Below, in pieces: positions 47,012 to 54,188 of a stretch of DNA of 64,000 nt. The position numbers and the translations under genes are program-made. The stretch spans positions 1-64,000 of the forward strand of contig CAYXZW010000008.1 of NCBI GenBank assembly GCA_964469905.1, read 5' to 3'. Every line of letters starts with the position of its first letter. Within the stretch, counting starts at the first letter, position 1. The notes under the pieces were generated by a model. It did no database searches. It was given only the letters and a program-made list of their open reading frames with translations, and was not told the origin of the DNA. The DNA is from MVRV01 sp964469905. Lineage in GTDB: Bacteria > Desulfobacterota > Syntrophia > Syntrophales > Smithellaceae.

Positions 47012-47380
47012 TTATCCTTTCCATTCCAATATTGTTACTTCCGATAGTCGCCCATGATATCTGATGACGGATATCAGTCCTGCCCCCTCAAGCTCAGCAA
47101 GTGCGCGATAAGCAGCATTGCGTTTGACCCCCATGCCATTCAAGACACTGCCTGACAAGGCTATTGTACGCATCTTTTTTATGCCCGCAAGAAACCAAAT
47201 TGCAATTGCTACATGAAGAGCTTTTCCCGGCAGTTTGGCTGCCATATTGAGCCAGTCCAGAGGAATTGGGCCCTTGAGAAACTTTTCCCCATTTTTGTGC
47301 CTCGGTAGTGATTTATTGTCTCTAAATTCTATCTTAGGAACATTAGGCAAGGTTAAATTTTCAAGGTTGAGGTCGTCCAT
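47012..47380 (-). CDS. Winged-helix-like DNA-binding protein of the polymerase module
   Basis: A 122-residue protein. The C-terminal half (KMRTIALSGSVLNGMGVKRN, then AYRALAELEGAGLISVIRY) has the helix-turn-helix and wing pattern of winged-helix regulators, and LPGKALHVAIAIWFLAG precedes it as a helix. It lies 6 bases after the polymerase gene on the same strand, so it is co-transcribed with it. It may be a replication accessory factor or regulator of the element; the family is not one I can name precisely. Confidence 0.72.
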   Translation of the reverse strand: MDDLNLENLTLPNVPKIEFRDNKSLPRHKNGEKFLKGPIPLDWLNMAAKLPGKALHVAIAIWFLAGIKKMRTIALSGSVLNGMGVKRNAAYRALAELEGAGLISVIRYHGRLSEVTILEWKG

Positions 47381-47386
47381 ATATTA

Positions 47387-49204
47387 TTAAGAATCCTTTA
47401 TATAAGATATAAGATAGGACGGGTGTTCGCTGGTGAACATTTTCCTGTTCACTGTTGAACAAATAGGTTTTCTCTCGTGAACAGGTTCGATGGTGCCAAA
47501 CCCGTTCAGTATACTTTGAACAGTTTTCCACATGACAGCACCACGTTCATCCATATATCGATCCGGATATCGGACTATTTTGCTATCTGAGCGTAACCGG
47601 AACCCATCAAGTACTACTGCACTGGCATCGGACATGGCAGCCTGTGTTACGGCTGCAGCAGCGTCCAGATAAGCCAAAGGCGCTTCAATGAGCAGGGCAT
47701 CGTGTACCGGTGCACAAACTTTGATTCCTCTCTCCACGGCAAAGCAGCAGGCCAGCCTGAGCATCTCTGCACCATTTGCCTGCATAAGAAAATTTCTGAG
47801 AGATCTTGGGTTAGAGTTTGTTCCAGTATGGACTGTCCACCCGAAAACTGTCCATATTTCTCCATGGAGCATGGCATAATCAACGGCACCGTCAGACCAT
47901 TTCCAGAACTCCCTGTAGGTATTCCGGTGAAGGCGGAGCAAATCCTTTGCAACTATGACAGGTTGTCCAATTCGTTTTGCCAGTGATTCGCTTTCCATGC
48001 CGTATTGTACAGCGAGAGCGCAGGCCTTGAACTGTTCCCGTTGGGGGCCATGAGTCGTCTTGGTGGCATCTGTTGGAACGGCACGGGCCTGCTTAGCAAA
48101 TGCTAAGTATGGGTCCCCGGATTCATAGGCCTCCAGCATATTGATGTCGCCCGAGAGCGCTGCAGCAATGCCAAATTCCTGCTGAGACCAGTCGATATAG
48201 GCCAGACCATGCCCCGGTTCAGGACGAATTAACCCTCGCAACCAGACTGATGGACCGAAGATGAACCTGCTACTGCTCGGCTGATTGCGACCGGTACGTG
48301 CCCGGAATGCGGACAAGAGACACCTGTTTCTGCCATCATGGCCCACGCATAACTCCGATAGCCTCATCTGGGAAAGGGAAACTCGGAGTTCACGAAGTGG
48401 GGCAACGGTAGGATAAATACGGGCCATTTCCCTGAACGTGTCATCCTGAAGATCAAGTGTTCCTGATTCCAACCGGGGCCAGGGAATATTATTACGGATG
48501 AGCCAATCTTCAAACCTGGCCGTTTTGAAAGTTCTCCCTTCGTAAATCCCGTATCCGGCATCTATGCCTGAAATCAGTTCATCCTGAATTGAGTCCCATC
48601 GTTCAGTCATGTGGGTGAGAGTTTCCGTATCGATGGGTATCCCGTTATATTCGATGTGCGCTGCTGCCTTCATGAAACGGCCTCTTAATAACGCACGGGG
48701 TATATCCAGGCAAGGTTTCATCTTTTCATACAGACTTGCCAGGGAAATAACATCCGACTCGCAATAATCGAGGATTGAACATTGCTCGTTGGTGGTCCAT
48801 GGACCTCCACGCATAACCAAATCCCGCATACTGTCTTTTTCAACGGCGTCTATGCAGGGGAGTCCGAACCAGGCCATTGCCCCAAGGAGGCCGTTTCCAC
48901 AAGGTGTGATTAGACCATTCGACATTCTCCGGAACTCCGGAAAGAGATCCAGTAAATTCTCTGGCAATGGCCATCCAAGGGATAGATGGCACCCCATTTC
49001 TGCCGAAGCGTAATAGGCAACAAACAGCATATCCTTACCAGTGGGGTAGGGCGGCTTCTTCATCTTTTTAAGCTCATCCCGCCATATTCGCATATTTTTA
49101 CTAGAAACCAATTCCCGTGCCACCAGGCAGACGGGGTCTTGCCTTTCACCTGGGGGCGCCGAGAATTCAAAATCTACTAGCCATATTTCTTTGAATCGTC
49201 TCAT
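47387..49204 (-). CDS. Element-encoded family-A DNA polymerase with 3'-5' exonuclease-like domain
   Basis: A 605-residue PolA-type enzyme. The N-terminal part has an exonuclease pattern (VDFEFSAPPG with D and E; YCESDVISLASLY as an Exo III YxxxD motif). The polymerase part shows motif A as YIDWSQQEFGIAAALSGD (standard DYSQIELR), motif B as REQFKACALAVQYG (R, K and YG kept), and motif C as PVHDALLIEAP where the usual HDE is HDA. The 5'-nuclease domain of chromosomal Pol I is absent. The start overlaps the stop of the upstream gene by one base (TAATG). Likely serves replication or repair of the mobile element. The altered motif C does not rule out activity because the catalytic Asp is kept. Confidence 0.85.
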   Translation of the reverse strand: MRRFKEIWLVDFEFSAPPGERQDPVCLVARELVSSKNMRIWRDELKKMKKPPYPTGKDMLFVAYYASAEMGCHLSLGWPLPENLLDLFPEFRRMSNGLITPCGNGLLGAMAWFGLPCIDAVEKDSMRDLVMRGGPWTTNEQCSILDYCESDVISLASLYEKMKPCLDIPRALLRGRFMKAAAHIEYNGIPIDTETLTHMTERWDSIQDELISGIDAGYGIYEGRTFKTARFEDWLIRNNIPWPRLESGTLDLQDDTFREMARIYPTVAPLRELRVSLSQMRLSELCVGHDGRNRCLLSAFRARTGRNQPSSSRFIFGPSVWLRGLIRPEPGHGLAYIDWSQQEFGIAAALSGDINMLEAYESGDPYLAFAKQARAVPTDATKTTHGPQREQFKACALAVQYGMESESLAKRIGQPVIVAKDLLRLHRNTYREFWKWSDGAVDYAMLHGEIWTVFGWTVHTGTNSNPRSLRNFLMQANGAEMLRLACCFAVERGIKVCAPVHDALLIEAPLAYLDAAAAVTQAAMSDASAVVLDGFRLRSDSKIVRYPDRYMDERGAVMWKTVQSILNGFGTIEPVHERKPICSTVNRKMFTSEHPSYLISYIKDS

Positions 49205-49827
49205 TACCGTATACCTCTCAGTCGTTTAACAACTGGATGATTAAGGTCTTTGATATACTGATCCCGGAAAGCAATTTGCAGGATTTCTTTGAAGGAAACA
49301 TCTGGCCACTCAGGGTCCTGAAACTCAGACGATGCGGAGTAAACTTCATAGGCCCCAAGGCTCATATTGGCAGCCATACGAACCCATCTTGTCTTTGCCA
49401 TCTCTGCTGCATCCAACGCAGATCTGCTCCAGTGATCCTGTCGGCCATCTGAACCGGGAAGTCTGACTGGCCATAAAGAAAGGACTCCCTGTCTGTTGAT
49501 GGTGGTATAAATGATTTTAGGGACAACTTCACTTGGTAGTTCTGCCCAGAGATTGGGTTCCACTAGATAGCTGATGCGCTCTTCTTTCAATTCCAAAATG
49601 GCTGTTTGCAGGCACCATTCATCCCCATGTCTTACTCTTATAAAGTCCTGTCGATTTGGCTTTCGAACTGGAACGGTGAGGAGTGCTTTTTTTACACCGA
49701 TTGATTCCGAAAAGTTCTGTGAGAGCCTCAGGTTATCAAGATTAAAACTGTCATCGTTATCCTGCGTGGATACTTCAGCGCCCTGTGCCTTATTTCCCGG
49801 TATTTTATGTTCATTATTTGATTTCAT
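49204..49827 (-). CDS. Conserved partner of the element polymerase, unknown function
   Basis: A 207-residue protein. ATG 49827 is used because AAGGAGA lies just upstream; a TTG at 49845 would sit before that site. A polar, low-complexity N-terminus (about 45 residues) is followed by a compact domain (RHGDEWCLQTAILELKEE, WPVRLPGSDGRQDHWSRS, AKTRWVRMAANMSLGAYEVY). Translation is coupled to the polymerase by a one-base overlap, so the two products probably work together. I do not recognise the fold. Confidence 0.7.
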   Translation of the reverse strand: MKSNNEHKIPGNKAQGAEVSTQDNDDSFNLDNLRLSQNFSESIGVKKALLTVPVRKPNRQDFIRVRHGDEWCLQTAILELKEERISYLVEPNLWAELPSEVVPKIIYTTINRQGVLSLWPVRLPGSDGRQDHWSRSALDAAEMAKTRWVRMAANMSLGAYEVYSASSEFQDPEWPDVSFKEILQIAFRDQYIKDLNHPVVKRLRGIR

Positions 49828-49899
49828 TTTGGTCTCCTTATTCAAATAAATGTAAAGTTATTTGTAATATTTAATTTTCATCTGTTGCTTGACGTCTTC

Positions 49900-50195
49900 C
49901 TATGAAATAATTCTTGATCGAGATTCTAACCACGCAATCAGGCTCTCACGTTCATAGGCGACGGTGTTGCCAAGAATGATTTTATTAATGTCGCCCGTCA
50001 TCCCAAGGCTATCCATATTTGCGAAAGTCCGTCCTGAATACCCTGTCCACTCTTTGAATCTTGGATGGTTCCGTGCGACAAAGGGGGGCATCTCTTTTAA
50101 TAATGCTGAAAGGTCAGGGTGCCGACGCTCGAACCTGTTGCGCGATTCATCTTTGGGGGGGGAGTTATTGCTTTGCTTTGCATTTTTACTGGCAT
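49900..50195 (-). pseudogene. AlpA/excisionase-like DNA-binding gene, frame broken at a homopolymer
   Basis: On the minus strand, GGAGG and an ATG at 50195 open a frame (MPVKMQSKAITPPP) that runs into an eight-C tract (G8 on the plus strand, 50155-50162). In the assembled length it ends shortly after. The frame one base over continues KDESRNRFERRHPDLSALL, then FKEWTGYSGRTFANM and KIILGNTVAYERESLIAWLE, an excisionase/AlpA-type winged helix. Nine C or six C would join the two. Either a sequencing or real indel, or slippage used as a switch. A shorter internal start at 50091 (63 residues) would still give the DNA-binding part. Confidence 0.65.
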
Positions 50196-50234
50196 TTTTC
50201 TTACCTCCAGAAAGTTTTATTGAAGGAGATTAAG

Positions 50235-50251
50235 TATCCTTCTGAAGGATA
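50235..50251. promoter_or_regulatory. Perfect palindrome, candidate operator
   Basis: TATCCTTC-T-GAAGGATA, a 17-base dyad with one central base, 40 bases upstream of the leftward AlpA-like gene and next to two direct repeats. Fits a dimeric repressor site. Confidence 0.5.
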
Positions 50252-50255
50252 TGGG

Positions 50256-50294
50256 CGACTTTTGATGTCGAATTTTTCGACTTTTGATGTCGAA
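50256..50294. repeat. Two 17-bp direct repeats, iteron- or operator-like
   Basis: CGACTTTTGATGTCGAA occurs at 50256-50272 and 50278-50294, a 22-base period (about two helical turns). Each copy also has inverted ends (CGAC / GTCG). Located in the leader of the leftward polymerase module, so either operator sites or short iterons. Confidence 0.6.
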
Positions 50295-50345
50295 GAAAAA
50301 GACTTAACAAATTTACATGTCTAATTTTGATTTTATTGGATGGTG

Positions 50346-51176
50346 TTAAATTGATATGATCCAGATTGTGTCTTTATCGATGAACAAGTATTGAGTGCCC
50401 GGTCTAATATTATCTTTCAAATATTTATACAATTTTGGTAATTGCTTGTTAATCTCGTTATAGGCTCGTTTGATTGCTTTCAGCGTACGGTCTAAATCTT
50501 TTTTGACTCCATCATTTACTTTTTCCGGTGGTTTTTTAGCAAGCGCCCTTTTGCCATATTGATTATTGATTATTTTCATTATTTTCTGTAATTCCTGACT
50601 TGCTTTCTGTCTTTCACTATGAGGCAAATATTTGTCATTCTGCGTTTCTTTCAATTCTATAATCTGCTTTCTTAGGGTTTCCTTAACCTCATCCTTAAGA
50701 CCATCATCGTCTTGCATAGTCGAAATAAACATATTTCCTTCGTGTAAGGAATCAGTTAAATCTTCTTCGTCCATCATGGCTTCGTTTCTTCTCTGGGGGC
50801 TAACTGAATCACATAAAGTTGTGACATGAATTATCTGATTGGGTTTAGACAAAAGGGTTGCAATATAGGTCATGCCGTCCATTTCTTTGATAGGTTTTAG
50901 CTTTGTACCTTGGAACCAGATTACCCATGCGTCACCGTCATGGATGAATGCATTCGTATAGCTTACGCTATTATCGTGTGATATTGGAGGAGGGGGTATA
51001 GGAATTTCTTGGCATTGAATTTTTTGCTTTAATTGTTCAATCTCATTAAGCTTGTCCGACAACTTAATTGCATCATCAAAACAATCGTCAAATGTCTTTT
51101 GATCCGCTGCCGCTTTGTTTTGTTCCAGTATGCTATATTTCTGTTTCCAATTGATGCGTTTATCATGCTGATCCAT
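50346..51176 (-). CDS. Coiled-coil protein with a domain otherwise seen in large regulators
   Basis: A 276-residue protein. A helical N-terminus (about 1-65) precedes a segment (YTNAFIHDGDAWVIWFQGTK, then KEMDGMTYIATLLSKPNQ) that matches the pattern W-x-I-x-F-x-G ... G-x-x-Y-x-x-x-L-L-x-x-P found in C-terminal regions of some LuxR or AAA-type regulators. The end (LDRTLKAIKRAYNEINKQL, then KYLKDNIRPGTQYLF) also follows that family, where it commonly reads as an R-T-G-x-x-x-Y motif. Here no ATPase or HTH domain accompanies it. Recognition is by eye only. Cargo of the element; function unknown. Confidence 0.65.
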   Translation of the reverse strand: MDQHDKRINWKQKYSILEQNKAAADQKTFDDCFDDAIKLSDKLNEIEQLKQKIQCQEIPIPPPPISHDNSVSYTNAFIHDGDAWVIWFQGTKLKPIKEMDGMTYIATLLSKPNQIIHVTTLCDSVSPQRRNEAMMDEEDLTDSLHEGNMFISTMQDDDGLKDEVKETLRKQIIELKETQNDKYLPHSERQKASQELQKIMKIINNQYGKRALAKKPPEKVNDGVKKDLDRTLKAIKRAYNEINKQLPKLYKYLKDNIRPGTQYLFIDKDTIWIISI

Positions 51177-51273
51177 AATCGGAACCTCCTGTTGTTGCCC
51201 TTGAAAGTTTGAAGGGGGGGCGGTCAGGATAACCGGCTTGTCGGGTGCGCGCCTTATACCAGATATATAATAC

Positions 51274-51537
51274 CTACAGGAATACTTTATAGCTGATGTT
51301 CAAGGCTTTCCCCAGGCGCTTCGCCATTTCCTTGCCAATGCTCCGCTTACCGTTCTCCATTTCGGAAATATGGCGCTGTGGGATGCCGGTCAGTTCGGCA
51401 AGTTTCATCTGCGTCAAGCCTTCCCGGTATCTTGTCCCGGCCAAAGCCTTGCCGATAAACTGAGCCTCCGAGCATTCAGGGTAAGCCTCACGCCAGGGGA
51501 CAGAATCGGAGATATTTTTTGTGCATGTCTGTATCAT
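51274..51537 (-). CDS. Xre-family helix-turn-helix protein
   Basis: An 87-residue protein with a clear Xre/Cro HTH (GLTQMKLAELTGIPQRHISE, MENGKRSIGKEMAKRLGKAL). It starts 6 bases after the YafQ-like toxin gene, so it is the third gene of the toxin-antitoxin operon. It may act as an extra repressor or second antitoxin. HigA-like proteins are similar, but no HigB partner is present. Confidence 0.82.
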   Translation of the reverse strand: MIQTCTKNISDSVPWREAYPECSEAQFIGKALAGTRYREGLTQMKLAELTGIPQRHISEMENGKRSIGKEMAKRLGKALNISYKVFL

Positions 51538-51543
51538 TTTACT

Positions 51544-51813
51544 CTACCTGAACAAATCGGCATGTGTTCCAGTTCGCTCGAAAATGATCCGGTTTCCTTC
51601 AATCCGGTAAATCAAAAGCCAGTCAGGTTCAATATGACATTCCCGCCGATCTTTGAAATTACCAATCAGGAGATGATCTCTGTGTTTGCGTTCCAACGGT
51701 ATTTCGCCAATGAGCTTACGAATAATAGACTTGATGTTTTCAGGATCAGAACCGCGCTTGATCATCAGCTTCAAATCTTTTTCAAAGCGGTTTGTATAGA
51801 CGGGTATCCGCAT
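51544..51813 (-). CDS. YafQ/RelE-superfamily toxin
   Basis: An 89-residue protein with the YafQ layout: YTNRFEKDLKLMIKRGSDPE at the start, RDHLLIGNFKDRRECHIEPD in the centre, and WLLIYRIEGNRIIFERTGTH before the C-terminal HADLF. The conserved His and Phe of this family of ribosome-dependent mRNA nucleases are visible. Its start overlaps the antitoxin stop by one base, as usual for such pairs. Confidence 0.88.
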   Translation of the reverse strand: MRIPVYTNRFEKDLKLMIKRGSDPENIKSIIRKLIGEIPLERKHRDHLLIGNFKDRRECHIEPDWLLIYRIEGNRIIFERTGTHADLFR

Positions 51814-52073
51814 CAGACACCCAATCTCTTGAACATGTCATCAGCATCTTTGCACTCTAATAATCCCTTGCCATCTTCGCTTTCATGGAAGACCATTAGC
51901 GTTTCTTCATTGGGAATCTCTACCGGAAAAGGTAATCCACGGCGCAACTTTACTTGACGAAAAAAGATATTTATCGCCTCTGTGGTTGAAAGCCCCAAGT
52001 TTTTAAGGATTCCCTCAACCTCTGTTTTCAGTTCCCGCTCTGTCCGGGCGTTAATCATTGCTGTTCGTGCCAT
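51813..52073 (-). CDS. DinJ/RelB-family antitoxin
   Basis: An 86-residue protein: N-terminal ribbon-helix-helix (MARTAMINARTERELKTEVE, LGLSTTEAINIFFRQVKL) and an acidic C-terminal toxin-binding part. It should bind the palindrome about 27 bases upstream (52101-52124) and neutralise the downstream YafQ-like toxin. First gene of a three-gene operon, with an Xre protein third. Confidence 0.88.
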   Translation of the reverse strand: MARTAMINARTERELKTEVEGILKNLGLSTTEAINIFFRQVKLRRGLPFPVEIPNEETLMVFHESEDGKGLLECKDADDMFKRLGV

Positions 52074-52100
52074 ATTTTTAACCTCAATTTATTTTGTATA

Positions 52101-52124
52101 ATTGTATAGCAATTGCTTTACAAT
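52101..52124. promoter_or_regulatory. Operator-like palindrome overlapping the toxin-antitoxin promoter
   Basis: Half-sites ATTGTA and TACAAT flank the central palindrome AGCAATTGCT with one unpaired base on each side. On the minus strand a TATACA box falls inside it, so antitoxin binding would block transcription of the operon. Confidence 0.6.
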
Positions 52125-52132
52125 ATCAAGTG

Positions 52133-53440
52133 CTATTTTTCAAAATTCACCACTTGCCTGGCTTGCTCCTCTGCCTTTTTCTGCGCCGCCTTAACGATCT
52201 CGCTTGTAATCAAGTCTTGCAATGCCGCCGCACCTTCTCGTAATCGGCTTTCACTCATTTTTGCATATCTGGCTGTCATCGTTCCCGTTGCATGGCCAAG
52301 GCTTCTTTGCGTCAAATAAAGATCGTGGGTACTTTCGTAAAGGTGAGTTGCGTATGTATGCCGTAATGTATGAAACGTGACTTTCTGTTTCCTGTCTGTT
52401 ATGCCGTCATTAAGTTTTAACTCTTCAACAGTATCGCGAAAAACTTTTGACGCTTGCACCATGACGCCTTCTTTCCCGGATCGTTTCGGAAATATTAGCG
52501 CGTCCTGTTTTTCTTGTTTTTTTCTGTTTTCCTTTCGGCTTTCAAGTATAGCTTTGGCCCGGTCGGTCAAATAAGCCGTTCTTGATCCTGTCTTCGCGTT
52601 TAAAATGGCCAAGGTGCCGGCTTCAAGATTAACACATGACCAAGGTAACGCCGCAATTTCACCAAACCTTAAACCGCAATGCAATGAAAGTAAGGCCGCG
52701 TCATGAAGGCTTTGAGATTTAGCTGCAAGTTTGGCCAGTAACTTTTCGGCTTCATCAATACTAAGATAACGTAATTTCATATTGTCTGGCTTCGGCCACT
52801 TTACAGTCTTTGTCGGTGAATCCCCGTCAAATATCTTGCCGTCCTTAGCCTTTTTAAATGCGTGTCTTATGATTTGTAAGACATATTGAATAGAGCGGGC
52901 ACTTAGCTTTTTATCGGCCATTGTCTTTTTGATTTTTTCTAAATGAAAGGCGCTTATATTGCCGAAGGGTAGGGGGCCTATTGTTTCAGCCATGTATCTT
53001 TCATAAAGCATGGATTCGGTTTCATGGGTTTTGGCTTTTTTGTCTATCTTGCTTTGGGGTAGGTAAGTATCCGTCATAAATTGGCCAAACGTGATATTTT
53101 TCTTTTCATCTTCCTTACGTTCCTGTTCGGCTATATCGCGCCGTTGCTGTTCAATGCCGCGCTTTTCTTTCGGTGATTTTGGCCCGGTGCCGGTTTTAAC
53201 ATTGCCTTTGTATTCCCTAAGAAGTTTTAAACAATAATCTTCAAAGCCTAAGTTTGGCTCTTTCATGCGAATTGTGTCGGGTATCCCGTCCGAAAGCCAG
53301 CCGATACCATATTCATGCAACTCACCGTCAAGACGAAATCGGAGCGCGTAATACCTGTCTTTCTTCTTGCCATGCTTCCGGGTGTCATGCTCGAAATACC
53401 GAAGCCCTTTGTGGTTCGTTTTGATCCATTGTCTTGCCAT
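52133..53440 (-). CDS. int: Tyrosine-family integrase
   Basis: A 435-residue phage-type integrase. The N-terminal arm-binding and SAM-like core-binding domains (about 1-210) are followed by the catalytic domain with R in HCGLRFGEIAALPW, HxxR in HTLRHTYATHLY, and nucleophile Y in GTMTARYAKMSE. ATG 53440 (MARQW) has AAGGGG 8 bases before it; an in-frame start at 53470 lacks a better site. It lies next to the tRNA-Lys fragment, its presumed attachment site, and would catalyse integration and, with an excisionase, excision. The AlpA-like gene at 49900 is a candidate excisionase. Confidence 0.93.
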   Translation of the reverse strand: MARQWIKTNHKGLRYFEHDTRKHGKKKDRYYALRFRLDGELHEYGIGWLSDGIPDTIRMKEPNLGFEDYCLKLLREYKGNVKTGTGPKSPKEKRGIEQQRRDIAEQERKEDEKKNITFGQFMTDTYLPQSKIDKKAKTHETESMLYERYMAETIGPLPFGNISAFHLEKIKKTMADKKLSARSIQYVLQIIRHAFKKAKDGKIFDGDSPTKTVKWPKPDNMKLRYLSIDEAEKLLAKLAAKSQSLHDAALLSLHCGLRFGEIAALPWSCVNLEAGTLAILNAKTGSRTAYLTDRAKAILESRKENRKKQEKQDALIFPKRSGKEGVMVQASKVFRDTVEELKLNDGITDRKQKVTFHTLRHTYATHLYESTHDLYLTQRSLGHATGTMTARYAKMSESRLREGAAALQDLITSEIVKAAQKKAEEQARQVVNFEK

Positions 53441-53623
53441 AATAAACCCCTTCATTAATAGGTCCTTCAATCAGTATGTTTTAAAATTCCCACTATGTTC
53501 CCACTTTTTCCCCTGAAATGTCATGTTTCATAAAGTTTCATCGTGTAGGTAATATAGATCTAAGTTATTTAAATGTCAACTAGTTTTGTATGTTTTGTGA
53601 AAGGTCGTGAAAGTTAATAAATA

Positions 53624-53671
53624 TGACTCTTAATCAGTAGGTTGTCGGTTCGACCCCGACAGGGCTCACCA
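53624..53671 (+). tRNA. 3' fragment of tRNA-Lys(CTT): attachment site remnant
   Basis: The sequence covers the anticodon loop CTCTTAA with anticodon CTT, the 3' anticodon stem TCAGT, the variable loop, T-arm GTCGG-TTCGACC-CCGAC, acceptor strand AGGGCTC, discriminator A and encoded CCA. The 5' half is absent: upstream sequence cannot form the D-arm or acceptor stem and pairs only weakly with the anticodon stem. This is the displaced 3' end left when an element integrates into a tRNA gene, so it is not a functional tRNA. Confidence 0.85.
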
Positions 53672-53679
53672 AAAAAATC

Positions 53680-53718
53680 AAGGGTTTCCGGTTTTATAAT
53701 CGGAGACCCTTTTTTTTC
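53680..53718 (+). terminator. Intrinsic terminator of the original tRNA-Lys gene
   Basis: Stem AAGGGTTTCCG / CGGAGACCCTT (one G-T pair) with a ten-base loop and eight T. It lies 9 bases after the tRNA CCA, which supports the chromosomal side being to the right. Confidence 0.85.
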
Positions 53719-54015
53719 TTATCGGTTCTAGTCAAATCTTTGTTTTTGTAATCAATCGCACCCACCTGAGTATTATTCTAAATAACTCTTAATTTGCATG
53801 AGATTTTCCGTGTCGACAAAAAGAGAGGGCCCATAGCTTCATGTGTTGAAGACCGGAAAGAAAATACTTGACGAATTGGGAAAAGGTTGAGAAACACGAC
53901 AAAAGCACCATATACGGTATGTTAAAAAACAATATGCTGTGCAGAAAAAGCTTATTGTAAAGCGCTTTAACGATTATCCATTTGAATATATAGGTTTTAT
54001 TTATTAATGAGGCTG

Positions 54016-54030
54016 TGGCATAAAAATTGC
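54016..54030 (+). promoter_or_regulatory. Candidate sigma-54 promoter of the thiolase gene
   Basis: TGGCATAAAAATTGC has GG and GC ten bases apart and matches TGGCAY-N5-TTGC well. It is about 160 bases upstream of the thiolase start. It needs an enhancer-binding activator such as the NtrC-type protein at 12431. Confidence 0.6.
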
Positions 54031-54188
54031 CGTAGATATTTCTATTTTTACTAAGGTTGTCTTTTGTTAAATAGTTATATGTCCTCAGCGTTTTTGTTCC
54101 TTTACAGCCTTAGCTCCGGTACAGCATTTATTTAAGTAAAACCGATCAGCAGACAGCGATTGGCAATGATAGATTTAAGGAGGAGAAG

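Larger units (their letters stand above)
45698..53671. mobile_element. Integrated element next to tRNA-Lys fragment, left end uncertain
   Basis: Right end is well supported: a tyrosine integrase and, 184 bases beyond its start, a 3' fragment of tRNA-Lys followed by the tRNA terminator. Contents include AT-rich spacers, ribbon-helix-helix and AlpA-like regulators, a family-A polymerase module and a DinJ/YafQ operon. The left coordinate is only the point where composition and gene type change; no matching att copy or intact tRNA is visible, so the true element may be shorter or extend beyond the window. Confidence 0.6.
53672..54188. other. Intergenic region between the attachment site and the thiolase gene
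   Basis: About 515 bases with the tRNA terminator at the left, a sigma-54-like promoter at 54016-54030 and the ribosome site of the thiolase gene. The rest (53720-54000) has only very short peptides with many stops; it may hold activator sites for the sigma-54 promoter or gene remnants, but I see no clear motif. Confidence 0.5.

Noticed and set aside
50256..50294. Remnant CRISPR array
   Set aside because: Only two copies, a 5-base spacer and no cas genes; an operator or iteron fits better.
51370..51957. 195-residue plus-strand frame
   Set aside because: Antisense to the Xre, YafQ and DinJ genes, which are clear families; no ribosome site or recognisable domain.
53624..53671. Functional tRNA-Lys gene
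   Set aside because: The D-arm and the 5' acceptor strand are missing; it is only a 3' fragment.
53780..53960. Possible small peptide genes before the thiolase
   Set aside because: Very short frames with frequent stops and no ribosome sites.
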